Of a DNA stretch of 64,000 bases, positions 9,181 to 21,100 are shown piece after piece (the first letter of the stretch is position 1; each line of letters begins with the position of its first letter). The DNA is from Saccopteryx bilineata (taxonomy: Eukaryota; Chordata; Mammalia; Chiroptera; Emballonuridae): the NCBI RefSeq assembly GCF_036850765.1, contig NC_089498.1, positions 71,464,305 to 71,528,304 of the forward strand, written 5' to 3'. The translations under genes and the position numbers were made by a program. The notes under the pieces are model-generated. The model saw only the letters and a program-made list of their open reading frames with translations, made no database searches and was not told the origin of the DNA.

Positions 9181-12100
9181 TGCTGGGCTGAGGGGCGGCC
9201 ATAAGGAAGCTGCACCCCCTTCCCCTGGACACCCGAGGTCCCTTCGAGCGTTATCATCGCTCCGGCCAGTGTCTGTCTCTTTCACTGATTTGTGAGCCCC
9301 TGAACGCTTGTCATTGTGTCCGATTGATGCTTTAATATGGCGCCCCAGAAGTGGGTTTTGCCGTTTCACTCTTCTCTCAATGGTTTAAACCCTTTTATGA
9401 TTTACCTTCCATGAGTCGTTAGTTGGACGATTGATTTTTCTAGCATCCTTCTTTGTTGTCCACCCCCCCCCACCCCCGCCCAGAATTATTGCCTCAGAGG
9501 CGGGGCAGTGAAAAGCCAGAGGAGGACTTTTTTCAGGATTCTTTGTCATTGACTGGGCACCTACACAAGACATTGTCTTAGGCTGTGGGGTGGTTGCCAA
9601 GAGGAGCCAGACTCAGCTCCAGATCTTTCTCGCTCCAGACGTATGGATAACCAACTGTAATACAAGGTAGAAGATGGTAGGGGTCCTCTCCAAAAGTGGT
9701 AGGCACCATGATCATCCGCGACTGGAGAGAAAGGAATCGCTTAGCATCAGCAGAGTTACTTTGTTCCTTCAAGGTAACTGGATGGATTTGACAGAGAGGC
9801 GTGTAAATGTTTACCAGGGAAATTTCAGATTATAGGACTGAATGATTGAGGAGGTGAGGTAGTTTTCTTTAACCAAAGGAAGCTCTGGGAGAACTAGGCA
9901 CTGAACTATCTTTAGGCATTTCACTTCAATAAGCAACATTAGTGCCTCCTATTGTAACTTTAAAATACAGAATACAACATGCTATGGTCAAATCTTGTTT
10001 TTCAGGGCAGAAATACAATACTTTCACTAAAAATGTGATGGAAATTTCACAGTATATATTACTCTTTAACCAGGTCTTCCAAGCCACTGTTAAGCAAACT
10101 CTTTGGTTTTACTTGTGGTTGGGGGCTATATTATTTTGTTACTTTTTTTTTTTTTTTTTTGTATTTTTTGTATTTTTCTGAAGTTGGAAACCAGGAGGCA
10201 GTTGAACGGACTCCTTCATGTGCCCACCGGGATCCACCTGGCATGCCCACCAGGGGGCGATGCTCTGCCCATCTGAGGCGTTGCTCTTTTGCAACCAGAG
10301 CCATTCTGGCGCCTGAGGCAGAGGCCATAGAGCCACCCCCAGCGCCCGGACCAACTTTGCTCCAATGGAGCCTTGGCTGTGGGAGGGGTCGAGAGAGACA
10401 GAGAGGAAGGAGAGGGGGAGGGGTGGAGAAGCAGATGGGCGCTTCTCCTGTGTGCCCTGGCCGGGAATCAAATCCGGGACTCCTGCACGCCAGGCCGACG
10501 CTCTACCACTGAGCCAACCTGCCAGGGCCTATTTTGGTACTTTTAATAATGTAATTATTATGCCTGACCAGGCAGTGGTGCAGTGGTTAGCATCGTCCTG
10601 GACTGCTAAGGACTAGGTTCAAAACTCTGAGGTCACGGGCCTGAGCGCAGGGGCTCCAGTCTGAGTGTGGGTCATAGACATGACCCTGTGGTCGCTGGCT
10701 TGGATGCAGCAACCGCCGCCCACCCCCAATCAAGGAACATAAGAGAACGCAATAATGAACAACTAAGGTGCTGCACCTATGAGTTGATAATTCTCATCTT
10801 TCCCTTCCTGTCTCGCAAAAACAAGCAAACAAATAATTTTTTGTGTTATTGTATATTATTTATTTTTATTATTTTTAGCTAGAGACAGGGAGAGAGATTC
10901 TCTGCTCATCTGGGGCCATGCTCGCAATCAGGCTATTTTTAGCACCTGAGGTGGAGGCTACATAGTACCATCCTCAGCACCGTGGCCTATGCACTCCAAT
11001 AGAGCCATCGCTGCTGGAGAGGAAGAAAGAGAAAGAGAAGGGGAAGGGGTGGAGAAGCAGATGGTTGTTGCTTCTCCTGTGTGCCCTGACTGGGAATTGA
11101 ACCTGAGACATCCACACACCAGGCCAATGCTCTACCACTGAGCCAATTGGCTAGGGCCCCAGGGCATCGTCTTAACCATTTTTAAGTATACAGTTCAGTA
11201 GTGTTAAGTATATTCACATTGTTGTGAAACATGTCCCCAGAGCTTTTTCATCTTGCAAAACTGAAACTCTAAATTTATTTTTAAAAACCATTTCCGCTTT
11301 TATTTTATATTTAAGGAATGATTTGTGTGAAGTAATGACTTATTCATTAGATTTAAATATAGAAAAAATTTTGTGCAACTATTCCAATTTACCTGAAAGT
11401 ATAAATGTCTTTGATGCTTCCAGTAAGGAGAGAATGGAGACCTAGATTGTTAACAGCAGGTTTTCTTCTGGTGGAGAATCCTTATGTACTAGGTGGTTTT
11501 TCATTTCCTTTGGGATTGGTTTAGATGTTGCAATTACTAGAATGATTTTCAACAATGCAAGAGGGGCTGCAGAGAACAATGAACTACCACAGTTTTATAT
11601 AGCCACATGATTAAGGTACCAGATTTTCACGTAGAGATTGAGACAAGAAGTTGTCACTTCTCAATCACTTGCATGCTCTTCACCCCAAAATTGGTGTACT
11701 TCAAGGCTTTGTCCTTTGTTACCTTGCCATCTTATTCTGCAATCTCCTTAGGGTGGCTCACTCTTTCTCCTTTCTCCTTAAGTCAGTATTCCTTTTAGAT
11801 CTTTGTCTCGAGCCTATACCCCTCTCATTCTCCCTGAACCTGTATCTCCCTGGACCTTAATATCTAGCTGCCTATCACGTAGCTCCACTTGGATTTCTTA
11901 CGTGCTCCTGACCTTCACATGTCTAAGACAACTTATCTGTTCCTCAACTTCTTGATTCTTCAGGTTTTTTGGTCAAAAACCTGGTAGTCTTGGTTCTTCC
12001 CATTCCACTTCCCTACATCTTACAGTCAGAAAGTACAGTCAACAAGTCTTGTTACTTTGCCTCATAAATCCCTTCCTCCACTTCAACCAACCTAACCTAA

Positions 12101-15100
12101 ATAATCAGGTTCTGTCTTTTGATGGGACTATTGAAATAGCCCTTACATGTATCCTTGAACACCTTTGAGCTCTAATCCATTCTCTACTGCAGTCAAAATG
12201 TTCTTTTAAAAGAAAGATCTAATAAATAACATCTAAATGTGTTGCCTCCCTGCAAATAATTACTATATTTCCCCATGTATAAGACACTCCCGTGTATGAG
12301 ATGCACCTTAGTTTTGGGGCCCAAAATTTGAAAAAAAGTGTATTACATAAAGTTACTGAACTCAAGTTCTATTCATAAATTTCATACAATTCCTCATCAC
12401 TGTCAAAACTCCCATCTACTAGCTTGTCCTCGTCTGTGTCTGATGACCAATCACTGTCTTCATATATTGCCTTGTCCTCAGTTTCATCTATGGCATTTGA
12501 AATGCCACAACCACCAGGGTGGTGTTCTTAAGTTTTTTGGGCGTTCTTACGAACTTCTAAGTGTTTGGAAGTCCCAGCAATGAATTGCAGCCAGCTACTT
12601 TGATGGCAGAGTGGCCCTCCTCTTTCTGGGAGTCAACAAAACTGCAAGCTTTGGGAGGTCTCTGATGGAGCAGTGAAGGAAGAAGGTAGCTCCCTGGCAC
12701 CAAGTTCAGCCTGATGAGTGCTGGCTGATCACAGGTGACAGATGCACTTCCAGAGTGTGTTCTGATTTTTGATTAACCACTGGCATGTTTATAGGTGGCA
12801 GCAACAAATAATACTTTTTTTTTCTAAGTTAGAGGCTGGAGGCAGGGAGGCAGAGACAGATTCCTGCATGTGCCCTGACGGGGATCCACCCGGCAAGCCC
12901 CCTACTGGGTGATGCTCTGCCCACGTGGGGCCCCTGCTCTTGCTTGGCTACTGAGCTGTTTAGCTATTTCAGTGCCTGAGGCAAGGCTGTGGAGCCATCC
13001 TCAGCGCCTGGGGCCTAATTGCTCGAACTATTCAAGGTATGGCTGCTGGAGAGGAGGAGAGAGTAAGAGAGAGAGAGAGAAAAATAGAGGGGGGAGGCTG
13101 AGGTTTGGAGAAGCAAATGGTCGCTTCTCCTTTGTGCCTTGACTGGGAATCAAACCCAGGACTTCCACATGCCGGGCCAACACTCTACTGCTGAGCTAAC
13201 TGGCCAGGGCAACAAATAATATTTATGGTAGGTTTTATTAGTAGTTATGACTCCTAGGGAAGGTATCTGCTAAATGAGGCAGGTTTTAGTAGTTTCCATT
13301 ATAGATTATAGTATTGGTAGAGGGGTAGATGCAGATTGGAACTTGGATTCATAGAGCTTGGCAAGAGGATTGAAGCCATTCACATTCCTTTTAGTAAGGT
13401 GAACTGGAAGTTTTGGGGAAGCTTGCTTATCAAAACAACTAGCTGGTATGTTCTGGCATACCACTTACGAAGTAGAGAATTAGGGTGTAATGCTCAGGGA
13501 GGGAGGTCAAGATAAGGGAGACGCCTGTATTAGCTATTAGGTCACACTTTTATGACTAGAGTACATATGGTTTCCTGGATGGGATCGTGCTATTAGTTGC
13601 AAAAGGGACCTTATGAAAGAGGCTAATGGAAAAAAAAAAGAAAAGAAAAGAAAGAGGCTAATGAAGTTATTATCATTTGTTGTAAGTTTATCAGGTAAGA
13701 AATAGCTGAGGCTTCCTAGTCTTTCTGCTGCTGTCACCCCATCACCTGAGCAAGATGTAGAAAGGTCATTTTTGCAATAGTGGCAGTTTTAACAAATCTA
13801 GTATAACTTTTTATAATTCCCTTTGTAATATGAGAGATTCAGCATGAGTTCCACTACTAGAGCAATATTCTATTCATCTTAATATTCAACAACATAGAGT
13901 TGTTTTTTTTTGTATTTTTCTGAAGTTGGAAATGGGGAGGCAGTCAGACAGACTCCCGCATGCGCCCAACGGGGATCCACCAGGGGGCGATGCTCTGTTG
14001 CAACCAGGGCCATTCTAGCACCTGAGGCAGAAGCCATGAAGCCATCCTCAGCGCCCGGGCCAACTTTGCTCCAGTGGAGCCTTGGCTGCGGGAGGGGAAG
14101 AGAGAGACAGAGAGGAAGGAGAGGGGGAGGGGTGGAGAAGCAGATGAGCGCTTCTCCTGTGTGCCCTGGCCAGGAATCAAACCCGGGACTCCTGCACGCC
14201 AGGCCGACGCTCTACCACAGCCAACCAGCCAGGGTGGGATTTTTTTTGTAGTTTTTATTTTCTTTTTTAGAGAAGGAGGGGAAGGGGGAGAACTGAGAGG
14301 CATCAATTCCTAGTTGTGGCCCTTTAGTTGTTCATTGATTGTTCCTCATGTGCCTTGACCAGGGGCTCTAGCCAAGCCAATGACCTTGGACTTCAAGCCC
14401 ACAACCTTTGGGTTTAAGCCAACGACCATGGCGTCATGTTGATGATCCCACACTCAATCTGGCGAGTCTGCGCTCTAGCTGGCAACCTCAGGGTTTTGAA
14501 CCTGGGACCTCAGTATCTAAGGTCAATGCTTTATGCACTATGCCACCACAGGTCAGGCCTACCTTTTTGTGGTGGTTCTTTTTCTTTTTGGTTTTCTAAA
14601 AAAATATTTTTCCGAAGTTAGAAGTGCGGAGGCAGTCAGACAGACTCCCTCATGCTGCCATATATTTTTCCTAGAATTATTGTCTTTTCCAAAGAACCCT
14701 GCCTTCTTGTGATGTGCTTGAGGGAAGACAGCTTCAGTTTTGTCATTTTTGTCTCCAGCAATGTTTCAGGCTTAATTTGCTCATCTTTCTGGTGGTCCAG
14801 GGTATTCGTAGAACTCACTTTTTTTTTTTTTAAATTGAGAGGAGGGAGGCAGAGACAGACTCCTGCATGCACCCCACTGGGATCCACCTAGCAAGCCCAC
14901 TAGAGGGGATGCTCTGCCTATCTGGGCTGTTACTCTCCGTTGCTCAGCAACCAAGCCATATATATATATATTTTTTTAATTATTTTTTTGTGGGTTTTTT
15001 TTTTTTTTTTTTGTATTTTTCTGAAGCTGGAAACGGGGAGAGACAGCCAGACAGACTCCCGCATGCGCCCGACCGGGATCCACCCGGCACGCCCACCAGG

Positions 15101-18100
15101 GGCGATGCTCTGCCCACCAGGGGGCGATGCTCTGCCCCTCTGGGGCGTTGCTCTGCCATGACCAGAGCCACTCTAGCGCCTGGGGCAGAGGCCAAGGAGC
15201 CATCCCCAGCGCCCGGGCCATCTTTGCTCCAATGGAGCCTTGGCTGCGGGAGGGGAAGAGAGAGACAGAGAGGAAGGAGAGGGGGAGGGGTGGAGAAGCA
15301 AATGGGCGCTTCTCCTATGTGCCCTGGCCAGGAATCGAACCCGGGTCCCCCGCACGCCAGGCCGATGCTATACCGCTGAGCCAACTGGCCAGGGCCTTGT
15401 GGGTTTTTTTTAGCGCCTGAGGTGAGGACATGGAGCCATCCTCAGCCCCTGACACCAACTTGCTCAAACCAATCAATCCACAGCTGTAAGGGGCTGGGGG
15501 GGTGGGGAGAAGAGGGAGAGGTGGAGGGAGAAGCAGGTGGTCGCTTCTCTGTGCCTTGACTGAACCCAGGACATCCACATGCCAAGCCAGTGCTCTACCA
15601 CTGAGCCTACCAGCCAGGGCCTGTAGAGCTCACTTTCAATACCACATTTCAAATGGATTACCTTTTTTTTTAAGGTTTTATTTATTGATTTTAGAGAGAG
15701 AGGAGAGAGAGAGAGAAAGGCAGGGAGGAGGAGCTAGAAAAATTAGCTCATAGTTGCTTCTTGAGTGTGCCTTGCTCGGGCAAGCTAGGGGTTTCGAACT
15801 GGCGACCTCAGTGTTCCAAATCCACGCTTTATCCAGTGTGCCACCACAGGTCATGCCCGATTAGCCTTCTTCACATCTGTACATAGTAGTTGCAAATACA
15901 AGGGTGTGGATGATCTTAGCCTTGGTCTCTAATAACACATCTTTGCTCCTGGTGATCTTTCCTAATTCTTTCATTCTTGTCCTTCTGAGTCTCTGCCTTC
16001 TTTTGATCTCTTGGCTGTTGTCTTCATCTGAATTGACTGAACCACCTGGCCTGTGATGGTACAGTGGATAAAGCATTGACCTGGAACACAGGTCTCCGGT
16101 TCAAAATTCTGGACTTGCCTGGTCAAGGTGCATATGGGATTTGATGCTTCCTGCTCCTTCCCTTTTCTCTCTCTCTCATTGAAAATTAAAAAAAAAAAAA
16201 AAAAGAATTGTTAAAAAGCAAACATTTTTAACAATTTCAATGTCTTTTTTTTAGTGGAAGAATTAATTAGAAGCAGTGGGACAGGCAGAGCAGCCACATT
16301 TTTAGTGTCTGTGCTGTGTATTTACTACCCCTTCAATTAATAAAGGTAGTAAAACTAGTGCTATTAAAGGAGTGAGAAACAATGCCACTATTAAATTGTC
16401 TTTGATACAGTCTCTTTGAGGTTGATTCTGCTTTTCCTTTTTGGATCCTAGAGATTTTCTAACCTATTCTGATCACTTTTCTCCACCTGTGTTTGCACTG
16501 TGGCTTTGGCCTTTTCAGTTCTGTTATGAACATTGAGTGAAGCAACATTTTTGCATAGCACTAGAGTGATATAGGGAATGGAATAATTCTAAATAAATTT
16601 GATGTTTCAGTTTGTATTGAATTTATAGGTCTGCATGTGTTCTAGCCTACTTCACCAACCCTCAAGTGACCATGTAGCTTCTATGTATTTAGGTGGGTTT
16701 AGAGTTAATTATTGATGAATATAGTGAAACAAATGAATGAAAACATTTTAACAAAATAGGTAAATCATAAAGTTTAAACAGTTTCAATTTTATAATAAAT
16801 GGTTACTTTGTTCTTCATCAGGATGTAAGTGAAGTACAGTGGATCATTATTTTTGTGTGAAGACTCTGGGAGGGCCCAGGTCGGGTAACAGTTGGTTCGA
16901 ATGTCGTCCTGATCTGCCAAGGTTGTAGATTTGATCCTGGTCAGGGAACATACAAGAATTAATAAATAAGAGGAACAATAAATTGATATTTCTTTTTCCC
17001 TCTCCTTCTACCTCCCCCCCTTCTTTCTCCTTCTCTCCCCTTTTCCCCCTTCCCACCTCTCTCTAAAATCAATCAATCAATAAAAAAAAGAGCCTGACTA
17101 GGCAGTGGCGCAGTGTTTAGAGCATCGGACTGGGATGCCGAGGACTCAGGTTCAAGACTCCGGGGTCGTCAGCTTGAGCGCGGGCTCATCTGGTTTGAGC
17201 AAAAGCTCACCAGCTTGGACCCAAGCTCGCTGGCTCAAGCAAGGGGTTACTCAGTCTGCTGAAGGCCCATGGTCAAGGCACATATGAGAAAGCAATCAAT
17301 GAACAACTAAGGTGTCGCAATGCATAACGAAAAACTGATTGATGCTTCTCATCTCTCCGTTCCTGTCTGTCTCTGTCTATCCCTCTCTCTGACTCGCTCT
17401 CTGTCTCTGTAAAAAAAAAACACCACACACACAAAAAAACAAAAAAAAACAAAAAGAAAAGCCTCCTGGAGGCACATCTGCATTTTAGGAGAGCCTATTC
17501 TGATGGATTGTCTTGAACATTTTGTTTTCTCTTCAGGAGAATATATGTGGTAATCATTTAAAACTCAGTGTAACTGATTTAGAGTTTATAGTGGGCATTT
17601 TAATTTTAGCAAATTAAATGTAGTTTGAATCCCAACAAAGCCATATTAAATCCCAGGCTCTCATTGCCAGAGGTTGGGAGAAAACTGTTAAAAGTTGTAG
17701 TCAAAAAAAAAAAAGTTGTAGTCACTCATTTATACTGTGGCTGAAATCCAGAGAGTGTCTCCTTCAATCACTGTTAATTTTAATGAGAAGTAAAAAAAAA
17801 TGAGATCATTCTGTTAAGAACAATGAAACAAAGCTTAATTTTTATGAAAAAACAAGTGTTTTATATACTTCTATAGTAGGTGAAATTTTTAGTGCTATTT
17901 CCATTGTTAATGTTTTTGATAACAGATTTTAGAAAAATCCTTTTAGTTAAAGTGTAGATACAGAGAAACCTCACTTTTTTGTGTGGGTAATATTTATTTC
18001 TAAAGGCTTGAAAATATCTACATACCACCAAGTTTACCCATTTAAAGTGTATAATTAAATGGTTTATTTGTAGGGCTGTACAACTATCATTGTACAGTCT

Positions 18101-21100
18101 AATTTTAGGACATCTTCGTTAACCCAGAAAGAAGTCTCCTACCATAGCAGTAACTCCCATTCCCCTAGCCCCCAGTCCCCTCCACCCGCATACTAATCCC
18201 TGTTGTTTCTGTGGGGACATTTCATGTAAATACAATACAACATGTGGTCTTTCCTGACTAGTTTCTTTCACTTAGCAAGAGAAACCTCTCATTTTAAAAA
18301 ACATTTTACATTGAGTAAAGCATCATTTTTGCATAGTACTAGAGTGTTACAGGGAATGGATTAATTCTAAATAAATTTGATGTTTCAGTTTGTATTGAAT
18401 TTATAGGTCTGCAGAATGTTCCCAAGCAGTTGCATGGGCTTTAGTCCAGTCTTTTGTCATTGAGTTTTCCACTATCGCAGCAAAGAAACTGCGATAGTTA
18501 CTGGTTTGTGTAGGGGGCTGGTCCCGCCCGGCATGGTTAGGGGCCTTTTGCACGTCTAGCGACCTCCACGTCCTTGGCTTGCCCTAGAAAGATTTCAGGG
18601 ATAAATTGGAGTGAGAATAAAGCAACTTTTATTCAGGTAGAGAAAAAGAGGCTAGGCGGCGGGAACCACTGTGAAAAGAAGCAGAAAGTATCTGTCCAAG
18701 TGGATGTGGGCCAACTGAGAGCTGAGTGCGTAGTGAGTCCTTGGGAGTTGGTGTGTCTCCAAGGATGGAGTAGTTGTTTGCAAGCTCTGTGGTGCCAAAT
18801 TCTGATTCTGCCTCCTGGTGGGGTGGGGCAAGGGGCTTGTTATTACCACCACGGGGTTTCCTCCTATTAACTGTTTGTCTTTGATCTTGCCCAGAGGTGG
18901 GGGCTTTGGTGAGCAGACCTGGGCTCCTACTTCCTCACCCACTCGACTTGGCTGGGTCTTTCCGTAACTTTCTTTCTGTCCTTCCTCACTGGGTATAAAG
19001 TAACAGAAACCTAGAAATATCAGGATAACTGCCTGTGATAGGGGAGATATATATTGTCAATGAAAGAAATGTCCAAACCTGTAAGAACTTTTTTTTATGA
19101 GTTTATTTGAGCCAAATTGACAAGTGCCAGGAAGTAAAATCTCAACAGATTGAGAAAATGCTCTGGAAAATGGTAGTTTTGCCACTTATTTTAAAAATCA
19201 GAATCAAAGGAAGCCTAAGGGGGTTAACATGAAATCCATTGGTGAGAGGTTTGGGAGGCAGGGATAGGGTAGTTAACTGTTAACACAATAGTAGTAACTG
19301 TGTCTCTGCTCCGGTGGGTGTTTGTGCTTTGTGGGTTGGTGGGGTTGGAAATTACTTGGATAATCCAAAGGTTTGTTATCAGGTATGTTATCGTAGATGC
19401 AAAACAAGACAGCAGATCAGCTAATTTAAGGTAAAGCTTGACCTTTGCTGGGGAAAATACTGGTCTAGGACTTGATTATCTGCCATGAACTGCTTTGTTA
19501 GAAAGTTTTTGTTTGAGACTAGGTATGTGGTCGTTTTAGGTCTCTGAGTTTGTAAGACCCGCTGTGTAGGCCTCCCCGGAGCTTGTCAGGTTTAGTGTGT
19601 AACCCCTTTTTGTCTACAATGTAGACCACATTTAGTGGGCAAATATAGTGCTAAACCAGCCATTTTGAATTTCCCTCATTTTACAAACAGATTTTTGTTA
19701 GTGGATGTTCTTTACTCAGCCTTCATTTTTTCAGGGAATGTTGTATGTATTGTGGCTGCATGAAAATGCAGTCGGTGCCTTTGTGGAAGGTAGAACTAGA
19801 GGCTGCTTGGCCTTTCTGTGTATCCTGGGCAAAGATTCTATCTTCAGTTTTGGCCTGCCTTCCCAGGAATACAGTGTGTGGCTGAATCAGAAAAATGTTT
19901 ATCTCTACAGAATAATGTAGTAGTCTTTTAACATGTTCGGTGGCAATACAATCTCAGCTTAATTAATTTAAAATATTTTAATAAAATACTTAAAATATGA
20001 TTCTAAGTGGCACGTACTTCAGCAGGCATCTATCGATAATTTAACCTCCCCTACAGTACAGTAATTTCTCTGCCATAATCTTTGAAATGACGTCCGTTAA
20101 GCCTTACTTGAGTACTTTCAGTGTGACAAGGAGCTGGCACTTTTGTGAGGCAGCCCTTTCCACTGTTCTAATTATTAGGAAGCTCTTGTGTAAATTCCAC
20201 TGGAATCTGCTTCTTTCACTTCTCCCTGATTTTAGTTTTGCCATCTAGAACAAAGTTAAGTATAATCTGTTCTCCCTAAAATTATGACCTCCAAACTAAA
20301 GATCTTCCCTGACTCCTTTAGTTATTTGCATAAAAGCATAATGCTCTGGTCCTTGCAGTATTGGTTGTCTTTCTAATTTTTCTTTTTTAAATGAGGGTGG
20401 GACAGACAGACAGGAAGGGAGAGAGATGAGAAGCCATCAACTCATTGCTGTGACACCTTCATTGATTGTTTTCTCCTACGTGCCTTAACTGAGGGCGGGG
20501 ATCCAGCTGAGCCAGTGACCTGTTGCTCAAGCCAGCCCAACCTGACCTTTAGACTCAAGCCAGTGACCATGGGGTTATGTCTATGATCCCACGCTCAAGC
20601 CGGTGACCCCGGGGATTTGAATCTGGGTCCTCAGCGTCCCAGGTTGATGATCCATGCACAAAGCCACTGCCTGGTCAGGCTTGGTTGTCTTTCTAGATAC
20701 CTTTTAGCTGCTCATTATTAGATGTTCATGATGGTTGCTAGTAAACAAAATAGAGCATGATTATGTAAAGTGGCTTGATAGAGGCTAGGGGCAATGTCGA
20801 ATCCTGTCGCAGCTTGCTTATTCCTGTGCAGTGTAACAGGAATATTACATAGTTAGACTTTATAATTTTTCTAGGTACTCTGTCTCACTATTAAATCATA
20901 AAGAGTTTATGGTCAAATAAAACTTTAAATTTCTTGCAACACTCAGTAGATTGCTGCCTTGAGTGTTATGACTTTAAGCTTCTTTTGCTTTTGGACTTTT
21001 CTATTTAGAGACAAATATTAAACAAACTGTGTATTTTGATATCTTCCAGATGAGGTAAAGAAGATCCTAGACCAGTTTTACAAGAGGAAGGAAATTCAGA

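Larger units (their letters stand above)
14655..16045 (-). mobile_element. RTE-like LINE relic, split by SINEs
   Basis: Minus-strand pieces, read right to left, give a reverse-transcriptase C-terminal region. 16040-15870 reads [13 protein letters not shown]...[13 protein letters not shown]...[20 protein letters not shown]. 15656-15620 resembles the following NPFEMW box. 14815-14655 reads [15 protein letters not shown]...[15 protein letters not shown]. These match the order of the conserved tail of RTE-clade LINEs (BovB relatives). Three later SINE insertions interrupt it and stop codons are present, so it is dead. The RTE assignment rests on motif recognition. Confidence 0.6.

Noticed and set aside
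8659..9369. 236-codon minus-strand ORF over the SUPV3L1 promoter and exon 1
   Set aside because: It is antisense to coding exon 1 within a CpG island, where few stops are expected. Its product resembles no known protein and has biased Arg/Pro/Gly content.
14867..15379. 170-codon and similar ORFs repeated at SINE-B copies ([16 protein letters not shown] peptides)
   Set aside because: The same peptides recur at every SINE-B; they are translations of the repeat, not genes.
18574..18870. 98-codon plus-strand ORF
   Set aside because: Lies inside the probable minus-strand LTR and has no similarity to a known protein.
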